This document shows, piece after piece, positions 35,142-44,457 of a DNA stretch of 64,000 nucleotides (position 1 is its first letter; each line of letters starts with the position of its first letter). Under the pieces are notes generated by a model. That model was given only the letters and a program-made list of their open reading frames with translations, was not told where the DNA came from and made no database searches. The position numbers and the translations under genes are program-made. Source of the stretch: Streptosporangium amethystogenes (GTDB lineage Bacteria > Actinomycetota > Actinomycetes > Streptosporangiales > Streptosporangiaceae); NCBI RefSeq assembly GCF_000721075.1, contig NZ_JOEQ01000017.1, positions 101,418 through 165,417 of the forward strand. The letters run 5' to 3'.

Positions 35142-35220
35142 ACCGTCAAATAGCACCAAAACGACCGAGGGGTGCGGCCGCTCCGACCGGGGGCGGAGTT
35201 CTGCTGGCAGACTCGGCCGC

Positions 35221-35748
35221 ATGGAGATCACGCTGGTCCAGGGGGACATCACCGCTCAGGATGTCGACGCCGTCGTCAACGCCGCCAACTCCTCGCTGCT
35301 GGGAGGCGGCGGGGTCGACGGGGCCATCCACCGGCGCGGCGGCCCCGCGATCCTGGCCGCCTGCCGTGACCTGCGGGCCTCGCACTACGGCAGGGGGCTG
35401 CCGATCGGCCAGGCGGTGGCCACCGTCGCGGGCGACCTGCCGGCCCGCTGGGTCATCCACACCGTCGGGCCGGTCTTCTCCGCCACCGAGGACCGCTCGC
35501 ACCTGCTGGCCTCCTGCTACCGCGAGTCCCTCCGGGTCGCCGACGAACTGGGCGCGACCAGCGTCGCGTTCCCCGCGATATCCACCGGCGTCTACAGCTG
35601 GCCCGTCGACGACGCCGCCCGCATCGCGATCGACACCGTACGCGTCGCGCCGACACAGGTCACGGACCTGCGGTTCGTACTGTTCACCCCGGACGCCTAC
35701 GGCAGCTTCGAAAGGACGCTCGATACCGCGGACCCCAGTGGGCGGTGA
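35221..35748 (+). CDS. Macrodomain ADP-ribosyl/O-acetyl-ADP-ribose hydrolase
   Basis: A 175-residue single macrodomain of the YmdB type. It carries the ADP-ribose-binding signatures QGDITAQDVDAVVNAANSSLLGGGGVDGAIH and AFPAISTGVYSWPVDDAAR. Such enzymes remove ADP-ribose from proteins or deacetylate O-acetyl-ADP-ribose, and occur near stress, toxin-antitoxin or phage-defence loci. No ADP-ribosyltransferase gene is adjacent, so a housekeeping role is equally possible. Length is normal. Confidence 0.9.
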   Translation: MEITLVQGDITAQDVDAVVNAANSSLLGGGGVDGAIHRRGGPAILAACRDLRASHYGRGLPIGQAVATVAGDLPARWVIHTVGPVFSATEDRSHLLASCYRESLRVADELGATSVAFPAISTGVYSWPVDDAARIAIDTVRVAPTQVTDLRFVLFTPDAYGSFERTLDTADPSGR

Positions 35749-35812
35749 CACGGCCGGCAGGCCGGCCTGATTCAGGAGCCGGGCGGCCCCCGCGCCCGCC
35801 TGGCTTCCGGGC

Positions 35813-36060
35813 GGCATCGAGGGGAGCTTCGACGCGGACGGGCTCAGCGCCGAGGGGCGGGTGGATCTCTCCCAGGCCCGCATCTCGGGGTCGCTGAACC
35901 TGCACGACGCGATCCTGTCCGCGCCGGGCGGCCGTGCCCTGACCGCCCGGCAACTCCAGACCCGCGAGCTGGACCTGCGCCCCCGGCGGACACCCGAGGG
36001 CGAGGTCGACCTGCGGCACGCCCAGATCGGGGTCATCCGCGACGACCCCGCGACCTGGTC
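35813..36060 (+). pseudogene. Remnant of a pentapeptide-like membrane-associated oxidoreductase gene
   Basis: In the frame through 35861 the sequence reads SFDADGLSAEGRVDLSQARI, then GSLNLHDAILSAPGGRALTA and EGEVDLRHAQIGVIRDDPATW. This is the repeated layer-forming sequence of large actinomycete proteins annotated as membrane-associated oxidoreductases. There is no start, and the frame turns into non-coding sequence after about 36060. Only a piece of the original gene remains. Confidence 0.65.
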
Positions 36061-36134
36061 ACCGCGCCGCCAGGACGGTCTCGGCGCCGAACATGATCAG
36101 CACACCGGCCGCCGGCAGTGCGCCGCCCGAGGCG

Positions 36135-36254
36135 AATCAGGGCCGGCTGGCCGCCCTGCGCGACGAGCAGGTGGGGCGGGCGCTCGCGTTGATCCACCGC
36201 AACCGGACCGATGATCTCCCGCTCTCCTGGTCGGCACAAGAAGACAGGACGTGA
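36135..36254 (+). pseudogene. Fragment of an AraC-family (cupin_6) regulator
   Basis: A 39-codon frame reading NQGRLAALRDEQVGRALALI then HRNRTDDLPLSW to a stop. This corresponds to the linker between the cupin and the first helix-turn-helix of AraC regulators (RDxxVGRALxLIHRNP...). The rest of the gene is absent. It lies right beside the pentapeptide remnant, marking a deletion scar. Confidence 0.5.
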
Positions 36255-36634
36255 ACGGTCACAGAAAGGGCACCATTCCGTGGCGGGAGAATCCACATGA
36301 CTCCGGCATCCAGCGGTGACACATCGGATCCGTTGACGCCTTTGGCGGCAGGATTCACGAAAGAAAGCTCCAGCCCAACCGGCCGAAAAACCATATGAGG
36401 ACCGGCCGTTCCTTGGCCGATATTACCGCCCACCGGCCGCGGAAGCCTGCCCTGACGGCTTCACCCGCGGATCTCCTCGTTTCGGCAGATGCGACGGCCC
36501 GCCGGGGCGTCGCATCATGGACCGAGCGCTGCAATTAATCATCATCACAAACTCCTATCGAAAAGAATGGGGTGCGTGTCAAGCGAAAAGGTGCGACTTA
36601 ATCTGGATATCTTGGCCCGGGAAGGCAGGGCGGC
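36255..36634. other. Gene-free stretch with one hairpin
   Basis: About 380 bases without a credible gene. It holds ATGCGACG (36489-36496) mirrored by CGTCGCAT (36508-36515), a stem with a GC-rich loop that may be a terminator or an attenuator. An AT-rich patch (36530-36580) before the next gene is its likely promoter. Confidence 0.45.
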
Positions 36635-37168
36635 GTGGGCGTGGCCTCGTATTCAGAGGGGAATTCGCGCGAGCCGCGCGGCGGACGCGGGGTTGTCATC
36701 CGTGTCGTGGCCGATGTGGTGAATGGGGTGGCACCCGAGGAACTGCCTCTGGTCAGAGCTCTGAACTCGGTCGGTTACACGGACGCGGTGCGCCGCCTGC
36801 GGCGTGCGCGGACGCGGAGGGAGCCGCTGGGCTTCGGGCTTGAAGAGGTCACGGCCCTGGTCACCGCGGTGGTCTGGATCGCCGTGGACGAGGCGCTACG
36901 CGAGTCGGTGAACGGAGTGCGGCAGCGGGTGGCGAACCGTCTGCGGACCCTGCTGCGCAGGCCGGCTCCCGAACCGGTGGTCCTGCCGCTGACCCGGGAG
37001 CAGCTGACCTCGGTACACGCTCGGGTGCGGGAGCTGTCGGTCCAGGCGGGACTGGCCGAGGAGCGCGCCGGTCAGATCGCCGACAGCGTCGTCGCCCGGC
37101 TCGCTCTGGAGCTTCCTCCGAACACGACGCCTCCGGGCACGACGCCTCCGAGCGTGACGGAGGGGTGA
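36635..37168 (+). CDS. Hypothetical protein paired with the M48 protease
   Basis: A 177-residue protein, start uncertain (GTG 36635 or 36641). It contains VVADVVNGVAPEELPLVRAL, a hydrophobic helix (ALVTAVVWIAVDEAL, about 73-90), a basic segment and a helical tail. It is not a recognised domain family. Proteins of this type precede M48-like proteases in related actinomycetes, and here its stop overlaps the protease's start region. The two products probably act together at the membrane. The Pro/Thr-rich end (NTTPPGTTPPSVTEG) is disordered. Confidence 0.6.
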   Translation: MGVASYSEGNSREPRGGRGVVIRVVADVVNGVAPEELPLVRALNSVGYTDAVRRLRRARTRREPLGFGLEEVTALVTAVVWIAVDEALRESVNGVRQRVANRLRTLLRRPAPEPVVLPLTREQLTSVHARVRELSVQAGLAEERAGQIADSVVARLALELPPNTTPPGTTPPSVTEG

Positions 37169-39275
37169 CGGCGATGGCCGGGAATGACCGCGTGACCGAC
37201 GCGGATCTGGCCACCTCCGGTACGACACTGCGTTTCGCGTTGCTGATCCTGCTCCTGCTGGCCAGTACGGCTTCGATGATCGGTGACACCATCCTGCCGG
37301 TCATGGTGACAAGTCCCGATACCGGTTTCGGGGTGTGCATGCTGGCGGCGGGGGCCGCCTCCCATGCCCCGGCGACAACGGTGTTGAAGGTCCTCATTAC
37401 ACAGGATGAGGCGCTTCAGATCTGTTATGCCCGGTTCGGGGCTGACGCGACACCGTGGTGGCGTCCCACAGCCGCGGCGGCCGCCCCGTGGTGCTGGCCG
37501 CCGCGGTGCTGTACCTCGTCCTGCCCGCCTGGAAGTCACGGCGTGGCCGGGGGAGACCGGTCGGGGAAGGCCCCGAGGACGAGCTCGGGCGACTGCTGTC
37601 GGAGCTGGCGGCCCGCGCGGATGTGAAGGCTGTGCGGTTCACGGTGGATCCGGCCGTCGCGACGACCGGCGCGGTGGCCTTCGGGCGTCCCGGTCGCTAC
37701 GTCGTGCGCCTGCACGGTGGGCTGCTGGCGCGCAGGTACGCGGACCCCGCCGGATTCGAGGCCGTGGTGCTGCACGAGCTGGCGCACGTACGGAGCGGCG
37801 ACGTCCGCCTGGCGTACGCGACGACCGCGCTGTGGCGCGCCTTCCTGGTGGGGGTGTTTCTCCCCTATGTCGCATTGAAGGCATCGTTCCTGTTCACCGC
37901 GTTCACCTCCGGCAGCGGGTCGGTGCACTGGCAGGGTGCTGTCCCCTTCCTGTCGCGTGCGCTGACCCTGGCGCTCCTGCTGACCCTCGCACGCGCCGAT
38001 CTGCTCAGGAACCGGGAGCTGTACGCCGACCTGGCCGCCGTACGGTGGGGTGCGTCGAAGTCGGTGTGGTCGAGGTACGACGACGCCCGCGCGCGCGGGC
38101 GCCGATGGATGATCGGGGACCTGTGGCGGACGCATCCGAGCTGGGAGCGGCGCAGGCGTTCGCTGAACGATTCCACCGCGTTATCGGGTTCACCGGCCCT
38201 GCCGATGCTGCTGACCGGGATCGCCACGCTGCTCACCACGACCACGCTGTCGCCGGTCCTGTCGGACCCGGCGATGGTGACGGTGTGCGTTCTCGTCGTC
38301 GCGGGTGTCGTCGCGGGCATCGTCGTCATGGCATCGGGGCTGGCGGCGGCCCGTGCCGTGGCCGCCGGGCGGCGGCCGCCTTCGGGAGTGCGGGCCGCCG
38401 CCAGCCCCGATGACGAGTGTCGTCGTGGCCGCGGCGCTGGTGAGCTGGACCGCGCGCCGTTATCGGCTGGTCACGGGTCTGATCGCGGGGGGCGTGGCGT
38501 CGCCGGTGGCTCTGGGCGGTGCGCTGATCATCGGGTCCTACGACGGGTGCCTGTGGCCGTTGAACACGTTGTCGTCCTTCTGTTCCTGGAATCCCGCCCC
38601 GATCTGGAGTGTACTCAAGGTCGATGTGCCGTTACTGATCGGCATGACCATGCCCGCGGCGGCGGTGACGGTTCTGGTCTTCGGGCTCTGGAAGAACCGG
38701 TTTCGCGGCGGATGGTGGATGACCAGGGGTGGTGGGGGGCACGGCGGATGGCGGTCGCCTCGCTGTCGGCGGCGGTGTTCTTCCTGGCGTTCTTCTTCGG
38801 CACATGGGCGGGCCCTGCCGGGGAGCTTCCTTCGACCGTTCGCACTTTCACGGCCGAGGACTTTCTGGATCAGGCCCCGCCCTTCGTGGAATCCGCCGAG
38901 TTGAGGAGGGAGCAGCGGCGCGCGTGGGTCGCCGGTGGCATGGATCTGTTCGAAGGGCTGGTGAGGGATTTCGGCTCCGCCGATGAGGCCATGGGTGCCC
39001 AGGGGCTCGGGCGGCCCGAGCGGATCGTCATGGCGCTGAGGACGCTCATCGCCGGAGTCAAGCGGGCCGAGCGATATTTTCCTGTTCCCGACGCGGCAGA
39101 GCAGCGGGTCTGGGCCGAGTTGCTGGCGGGCATGGAGCGGGAGGCGACCGGGGCGCTGAACGCTCTGAACCGCGAGGATCAGGCTGTTTTCGGGGAGTCG
39201 ATGAAACAGTTGAGGACATCCATGGAGCAGATGGTGGGTCTCGCCCAACGGCTGGCGACGATGGCACCGGGATGA
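37165..39275 (+). pseudogene. M48-family membrane metalloprotease gene with several frameshifts
   Basis: The protein must be read in three frames. 37165 to ~37460 gives a membrane helix (FALLILLLLASTASMIGDTI). From about 37470 the second frame carries the zinc site VVLHELAHVRSGDV and further membrane helices. At about 38400 coding sense moves to another frame (SVVVAAALVSWTARRYRLVT, SYDGCLWPLNTLSSFC). At about 38730, in a run of G, it returns to the earlier frame (AVASLSAAVFFLAFFFGTWA) and ends with a helical tail. Comparison from memory with relatives suggests an internal deletion as well. Sequencing error at homopolymers could explain some shifts. Confidence 0.7.
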
Positions 39276-39327
39276 CGGGGTGGGTTCCGCCCGATTCAGG
39301 GCGCCGGGAGTTCTAAGCTGTCCGATC

Positions 39328-40116
39328 ATGCGCTTCCTCCCGCCCCGTGCCGGTTCCCGGCGACCTCTCCGACGCTGGGCCCTGCTGTCCGCCGTGTGTC
39401 TTGCCGTCCTGCCCGCCGGAGTCGCGCAGGCCGCCGCGCCCCAGCCCTCGTTGCTGAAGTCCGGCAGGCTGGCGGCCACCTCGTGCCCGGAGCCGCCGCT
39501 CATCGACAGAGGCGTTCCGCAGCCGGGCGAGTACCTCACCGCGGTCGTGAAGTGTCTGAACACCTCGTGGTCCGCCCACTTCGCTCGGGCCGGGCTGCGG
39601 TTCCGCACGCCCACGGTCCGCCTCTACCCCGAGCCCGCGCGGCGCGTCTGCGGAATACCTTGGCCCCAGGGCGCGGACGCCTTCTACTGCACGAAACGGG
39701 CCACGCTGGTGTTCCCGCTCACCGATGCCTGGATCGAGGACCGCACCGATCTGTACCCCTTCAAGGTCGCGGCCCACGAGTACGGCCACCACCTGCAGAG
39801 CCTCACCGGCATCTGGGACCGCTACGAGAGGCGCGTCCACTCCGACCACACCCGCCAGGCCGAACTCGGCCGCCGCTACGAGCTCCAGGCCGACTGCCTG
39901 TCGGGGGTGTTCCTGGGCAGCGTGCGGGACTCCCTGCCCCGTACCGATCAGGACTGGAGGGCACTGTCGGAGATGCTCCGCGCCAGCGGTGACGAGGGTG
40001 AGCGCCACACCCACGGCAGCGGCGCCAACCGGGTCCGCTGGTTCGAACGCGGCTACCGCGCGCTCTCCCCCGCCGCCTGCGACACCTGGACCGCCGCCCC
40101 GTCCCGGGTGTCCTGA
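39328..40116 (+). CDS. Secreted neutral zinc metallopeptidase (YpfJ-like)
   Basis: A 262-residue exported protein. The signal peptide (RRWALLSAVCLAVLPAGVAQAA) is followed by a domain with zinc-ligand motif H150-E151-x-x-H154 in KVAAHEYGHHLQSLTG and a downstream RRYELQADCLSGVFLG, which supplies the third acidic ligand. This matches the neutral zinc metallopeptidase family. The physiological substrate is unknown. The ATG at 39328 has no ribosome site, but TAAGCT lies 9-15 bases upstream, so the mRNA may be leaderless. Confidence 0.85.
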   Translation: MRFLPPRAGSRRPLRRWALLSAVCLAVLPAGVAQAAAPQPSLLKSGRLAATSCPEPPLIDRGVPQPGEYLTAVVKCLNTSWSAHFARAGLRFRTPTVRLYPEPARRVCGIPWPQGADAFYCTKRATLVFPLTDAWIEDRTDLYPFKVAAHEYGHHLQSLTGIWDRYERRVHSDHTRQAELGRRYELQADCLSGVFLGSVRDSLPRTDQDWRALSEMLRASGDEGERHTHGSGANRVRWFERGYRALSPAACDTWTAAPSRVS

Positions 40117-40146
40117 CCAGCGGGGGCCGGCACAGGCCGCCGGCCG

Positions 40147-41193
40147 CTACCGCTTCAGTTCCAGTACCAGGTTGAACGGGGTGGCGGTCGCCTGGCGGGT
40201 CCGGGTGAAACCCGCCTGCCGGGCCACCTCGAAGAGTCGTTCCCGCCCGGCCTGCGCGCCCAGGGCCTCGGTGCCACCCTGGGCGAGCGCGTTGGGCACG
40301 CAGATGGTGGCCGAGGCGTTGAAGAAGAGCCGGCCCACCGGGTTGAGGTCGTCCGGCAGGCGCCCGTGCGCGAACGGCTCGACCAGCAACACGGTGCCGT
40401 CGGGCGCCAGGGTGGAGTGCACGTGCCGCAGCGCTGCGACGGGGTCGCCCATGTCGTGCAGGCAGTCGAACAGGCAGACCAGGCCGTAGCCGGCCCCCGG
40501 GTAGTCGTCGGCGTAGGCCGTATCGAAACTCACCCGGTCGGTGACCCCGGCCTGCAGTGCCAACTCGCGGGCCCGCACGATCGAGGGCACGTGCGCGTCA
40601 AAGCCGGTGAAGCGCGAGTTCGGGTACGCCTCCGCCAGCACGATGGTCGAGGCGCCGTGCCCGCAGCCGACGTCGGCCACCAGGATCCCGGCGGTCAGTT
40701 TCCCCTCGACGCCCGAGAGCGCGGGAATCCAGCTGTCTCGCAGGTGGGCGGCGTATCCGGGGCGGAAGAACCGCTCGGTGCCGTTGAACAGCGCCCGGTC
40801 GTGGTCGGGCCAGGCCAGGTCCCTGGCACCTCGGTAGGCCTCTGCGATCCCGGCCTCGTCGCGGTAGACGGAGGAGATCAGTTCGGCGAGCCCGGTCATG
40901 AACACCGGGCTGGTCTCGTCGGCGAACACCCTCGCCTGCTCGTCGGTCAGCGTGTAGGCGCCGTCCCGGTAGTGGACGTATCCGGCACATGCCTGGGCCG
41001 CGAGCCATTCGGCGACGAGCCGCTCGTTGGTGCCGGTGCGCCAGGCCAGGTCACCGGGGCTGAGCGGACCCGCTCCCACCATCGCCTTCCACAGGCCCAG
41101 CCGGTCTCCGAGCACGACCGTCGCCGCTCCGAACGCGGCCCCCATGTCGAGCACGACCTGGTCCACGAGCCTCTGCAGCCCGGCCTCGTCCAT
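40147..41193 (-). CDS. SAM-dependent class I methyltransferase with N-terminal winged helix
   Basis: A 348-residue enzyme. The N-terminal dimerisation/winged-helix region has DLAWRTGTNERLVAEWLAAQ. The SAM motif reads ILVADVGCGHGASTIVLAEAYP, and the post-motif CLFDCLHDMGDPVAALRHV follows. The family includes the Rv2258c-like proteins and acts on small molecules. The substrate is unknown. It is a single leftward gene in a gap between the zinc peptidase and the PAP2 phosphatase. Confidence 0.87.
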   Translation of the reverse strand: MDEAGLQRLVDQVVLDMGAAFGAATVVLGDRLGLWKAMVGAGPLSPGDLAWRTGTNERLVAEWLAAQACAGYVHYRDGAYTLTDEQARVFADETSPVFMTGLAELISSVYRDEAGIAEAYRGARDLAWPDHDRALFNGTERFFRPGYAAHLRDSWIPALSGVEGKLTAGILVADVGCGHGASTIVLAEAYPNSRFTGFDAHVPSIVRARELALQAGVTDRVSFDTAYADDYPGAGYGLVCLFDCLHDMGDPVAALRHVHSTLAPDGTVLLVEPFAHGRLPDDLNPVGRLFFNASATICVPNALAQGGTEALGAQAGRERLFEVARQAGFTRTRQATATPFNLVLELKR

Positions 41194-41376
41194 CGGAGCC
41201 TTCCCCGTCGGTCCGTGTGGTCGCCCGTGGAACTCTTCGAGTCCGCCCGCCGCCCGGAAGGGCGCGGGAGAGGTCGGCGAATCCCCGCGCGACCACCGTT
41301 TTCATCGTAGTGCCCGCCTTTCGCGCCTCCCGGAAACGGATGTTCAACGTCGCGCAACGGCTCCCTCGGCCTCGGA

Positions 41377-42270
41377 TCAAAAGCGTCCGCTGTGCCGGCC
41401 GTGATCCGACGCCTGCGGGTGTTCGGCCCGGAAAGGATCGAAGTGATGTGGCTCGGCGGGCAGATCCCCCGCCGGCTGCTCGTGCTGGAGGGAAGGGCCG
41501 GCTCGGTGCCTGCCCGCGGCGGCGGCCGGACGGCGACCGTGCCCGCCCTCGGAGCCGGAATCGTTCCGGCCCAGGCGCTCGACCAGGGGCGACACCAGCC
41601 GCATCGCCGACGGCGTGAGCGCGAGCAGCACCGCCACCACCACGCCCGCGGCGAGAATCACACCGGCGAGCACGTCGTGCGGGTAGTGGACCCCCACCAT
41701 CACCCGGAGCAGCGCCGCCACCGCGGCCAGCGGCAGGGTCAGCGCGGCGAGGCGGGGACGGAGCAGGGCCAGCCCGACCGCGAGTCCGGCGGCCAGGGTG
41801 GCGTGGTTGCTGGGAAACGACCAGTCCCCCACCTCCGGGCACTCCGCGATCGCCGCCGCGGCTCCCGGTACCACCCGGCAGGGGCGTTCCTCGATCACCA
41901 TCAGCTTCACCGCCTCACTGATCGCGTAGGCGGCGACGGTGCCCACGCCGATCATGACGGTTCCGGCGACACCGCGTACGTCCCCCCGGCGCAGGGCGGT
42001 CCACCACACTCCGACGAGGATCAGCCCGAGGAGCACGAGGGTGCCGTCGGTGGCGATCTCCATCGCCGCGCTCGCCCACGAGGGCGCGTTCGCCACCGCC
42101 TCGGTCACCGATCGGTACCCGGAGGCCGAGGCGCCTTCCACGACCTTCGCCGGACCGGCCCCGCCCGTTCCCTCCGGCGAAAGCCAGGCAACGACTCCGG
42201 CCCCCACGCCCAGCGACACGGTCGAACCCAGCAGCCGGTTGCGGAGATTGTTCCCAGCGTCAGTCTTCAT
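41377..42270 (-). CDS. PAP2-family membrane phosphatase
   Basis: A 297-residue polytopic protein with about six membrane helices and the three-part phosphatase signature: KLMVIEERPCR, SFPSNHAT and RVMVGVHYPHD. Such enzymes dephosphorylate lipid pyrophosphates or phosphatidic acid at the outer membrane face (undecaprenyl-pyrophosphate recycling or lipid turnover). The C-terminal ~65 residues are hydrophilic, His-rich and probably disordered. A perfect palindrome lies upstream, shared with the two-component genes. Confidence 0.88.
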   Translation of the reverse strand: MKTDAGNNLRNRLLGSTVSLGVGAGVVAWLSPEGTGGAGPAKVVEGASASGYRSVTEAVANAPSWASAAMEIATDGTLVLLGLILVGVWWTALRRGDVRGVAGTVMIGVGTVAAYAISEAVKLMVIEERPCRVVPGAAAAIAECPEVGDWSFPSNHATLAAGLAVGLALLRPRLAALTLPLAAVAALLRVMVGVHYPHDVLAGVILAAGVVVAVLLALTPSAMRLVSPLVERLGRNDSGSEGGHGRRPAAAAGRHRAGPSLQHEQPAGDLPAEPHHFDPFRAEHPQASDHGRHSGRF

Positions 42271-42580
42271 AGCGGTTGATCATAAGAAGGACCGTGGCAT
42301 AACGCCTAAATGAACGACAATCGAATCTGAGGTGAACCTCAGGGACGGCGACCGGCGGTCATTCGCGGCCGGGTGTCCCGAAAACCACGGCCGGTACCGT
42401 TCCATCCGGTTTTCGGCGCGGTCCGCGAGTGGCCGCCGTGCGCCGTCGGCCCGTCCTGACATCGACCCGGCCGTCCGCCGTATGGCGGAGCGCGGATCCG
42501 TCACACGGCGGACGGCCGGTCGGCCACGGTGCCTCCGCCGGGGTGGTCCACAGGCGGTCGATCTCGGTAACCTACTACGC
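42271..42580. promoter_or_regulatory. Divergent intergenic region with 16-bp palindrome
   Basis: A region between the PAP2 and response-regulator genes. It contains CTGAGGTGAACCTCAG (42327-42342), a perfect palindrome with a two-base centre. It is a candidate operator for the NarL-type regulator or for PAP2 control. TAACCT at 42568-42573 stands seven bases before the regulator ATG, suggesting a leaderless transcript. No gene is seen in the remaining sequence. Confidence 0.5.
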
Positions 42581-43273
42581 ATGCCTGGTAGGACAAACAG
42601 TCTCGCGAGGATCAGGCTGGTCATCGCGGACGACCAGGCCATGATCCGCACCGGGCTACGGTTCGTCGCGGAGAGCGCCACGGACATCGAGGTCGTCGGG
42701 GAGGCCACCGACGGCCTGGAGGCCCTCTCCGTGACCCGGCGACTGCGACCGGACGTGCTGCTGATGGACATCGCGATGCCCCGGCTGGACGGCCTGAGCG
42801 CCGCCCGGCGACTGCTCTCGGACCCGCATCCGCCCAGGATCGTCATGCTGACCACCTTCGACACCGACGAGAACCTGCACGCCTCGCTCCGCATCGGAGT
42901 GAACGGCTTCCTCCTCAAGACCTCGCCTCCCGAGCAGCTCATCGAAGCGGTACGGGTGGCGGCGGCCGGTGACGCGCTCATCGACCCGGCGGCCGCCATG
43001 CGGGTGATCGCCTCGTTCACCGCGCACCACATGCCGGTCGCACCGCCCGAGCTGGCCACCCTCACCTCGCGTGAGCTGGAGGTGCTGCGTCTGCTCGCCC
43101 GGGGGCTGTCCAACCCCGAAATCGCACGGGAGTTCCAGGTGGGCACCTCGACCATCAGGACCCACGTCGCCCGGGTGCTGCACAAGCTCGGTCTGCGCGA
43201 CCGGATCCAGGCCATCGTGTTCGCCTACGAGGCCGGGGTCGTGCGGCCCGGACAGCAGGGCCGGTCGTGCTGA
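42581..43273 (+). CDS. NarL/FixJ-type response regulator
   Basis: A 230-residue two-component regulator. The receiver domain has the acidic pair VIADDQ, phospho-acceptor D63 (DVLLMDIAMPRLDG) and K in LLKTS. The C-terminal LuxR-type helix-turn-helix reads LTSRELEVLRLLARGLSNPEIAREFQVGTSTIRTHVARVLHKLG. It overlaps the histidine-kinase gene by seven bases. The ATG at 42581 gives the normal family N-terminus (RIRLVIADDQ); upstream in-frame sequence is non-coding. Confidence 0.93.
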   Translation: MPGRTNSLARIRLVIADDQAMIRTGLRFVAESATDIEVVGEATDGLEALSVTRRLRPDVLLMDIAMPRLDGLSAARRLLSDPHPPRIVMLTTFDTDENLHASLRIGVNGFLLKTSPPEQLIEAVRVAAAGDALIDPAAAMRVIASFTAHHMPVAPPELATLTSRELEVLRLLARGLSNPEIAREFQVGTSTIRTHVARVLHKLGLRDRIQAIVFAYEAGVVRPGQQGRSC

Positions 43274-44457
43274 GGAGACTGCTCGGCGACTGGCGGCCGA
43301 CCTGGCTGGATCTCCTTCTCTCCCTCGCCGTGGGGATCACCGGCCTCGTCGAGTCCTTCGGCCGTCAGGGCTCCCAGCCCGGCCAGATCAGCGATCCGGT
43401 GCCGCTGGCGGTGGGAGCGGTCGTCGCCGGGACGCTGCTGCTGCTCCGGCGCAGGTTCCCCACGCCCCTGCTGCTCGCGCTGATCTCGATCGGCCTGGCC
43501 GTACGGGCGGTGGCGGGCGACGGCTACTACGCCGCCTGGCATTTCTACTCGACGCTCATCCTGGTCCACACCGTGGCCAGCGCCGCGGAGCTGCGGAGCC
43601 GCCGCGGGCTCGCGGGGCTGGCGTGCGTACTGGTGGCGTACGCCGGCCTGCAGACGTTCCAGCGCAACGACATCGCCGAATTCATGATCGGCGCCGTCTT
43701 CATGGGCGTGGCGTACGGGAGCGGCATCCTGCTGCGTCGCCAGATCGACCGGACGTTGCGGCTGGCGGAACACACCATCCGCCTTGAGGTGGAGCGCGAG
43801 GAGCGGGCCCGGCAGGCGGTGACCGAGGAACGGACCCGGATCGCCAGGGAACTCCACGACATCGTCTCGCACAACGTGAGCGTGATGACCCTGCACACGG
43901 GCGGGGTGCGGATGCGACTCGGCGAGGAGCACAGGCGGGAGCGCGACATGCTGCTCGGGGTCGAGAAGGCCGGCCGCGAGGCGGTCGAGGAGCTCCAGCT
44001 CATGCTGGGGGTGCTCCGCAGGACCGGCGATCCGGACCCCGGCGCCGCCCAGCCGAGCCTGGAGCGGCTGGACGAGCTGGTCACGCAGGTCAAGGAGACC
44101 GGGGTGGACGTCCGCCTCCGGATCACCGGCGAGCCACGTTCCCTGCCGCCGGGACTCGCGCTCTCCGTCTACCGGGTGATCCAGGAGGCTCTGACGAACG
44201 TGCTGAAGCACTCCCCCGCCGCCAGTGTCGACGTCGTGATCGCGCACGGCCTGACCGGGCTGGATGTGGAGATCACCGACGACGGCGCAGGGGGCGGGCG
44301 CAGCTCGGACGGACATCGCCCGGGTGGGCACGGCCTGATCGGGATGCGCGAGCGGATCGCGATGCACGGTGGCGAGCTGTCCACCGGTCCCGTCCCCGGC
44401 GGTGGTTACCGGGTGGTCGCCCGGTTCCCGCTGAACACCTCGGTGACGACCGGCTGA
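43267..44457 (+). CDS. Sensor histidine kinase (HisKA_3 type)
   Basis: A 396-residue kinase paired with the preceding regulator. The N-terminal ~155 residues form four to five membrane helices with almost no extracellular loop, suggesting sensing within the membrane. The phospho-acceptor is H197 in RIARELHDIVSHNVSVM. The ATPase domain has VIQEALTNVLKHSPA (N-box), VEITDDGAGGG and GHGLIGMRERI. The signal is unknown; cell-envelope-active compounds are typical for this architecture. Confidence 0.93.
   Translation: MLRRLLGDWRPTWLDLLLSLAVGITGLVESFGRQGSQPGQISDPVPLAVGAVVAGTLLLLRRRFPTPLLLALISIGLAVRAVAGDGYYAAWHFYSTLILVHTVASAAELRSRRGLAGLACVLVAYAGLQTFQRNDIAEFMIGAVFMGVAYGSGILLRRQIDRTLRLAEHTIRLEVEREERARQAVTEERTRIARELHDIVSHNVSVMTLHTGGVRMRLGEEHRRERDMLLGVEKAGREAVEELQLMLGVLRRTGDPDPGAAQPSLERLDELVTQVKETGVDVRLRITGEPRSLPPGLALSVYRVIQEALTNVLKHSPAASVDVVIAHGLTGLDVEITDDGAGGGRSSDGHRPGGHGLIGMRERIAMHGGELSTGPVPGGGYRVVARFPLNTSVTTG

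Noticed and set aside
41217..41618. A plus-strand gene between methyltransferase and PAP2
   Set aside because: Most of it is antisense to the PAP2 C-terminus. There is no recognisable domain and the composition is Arg/Pro-rich.
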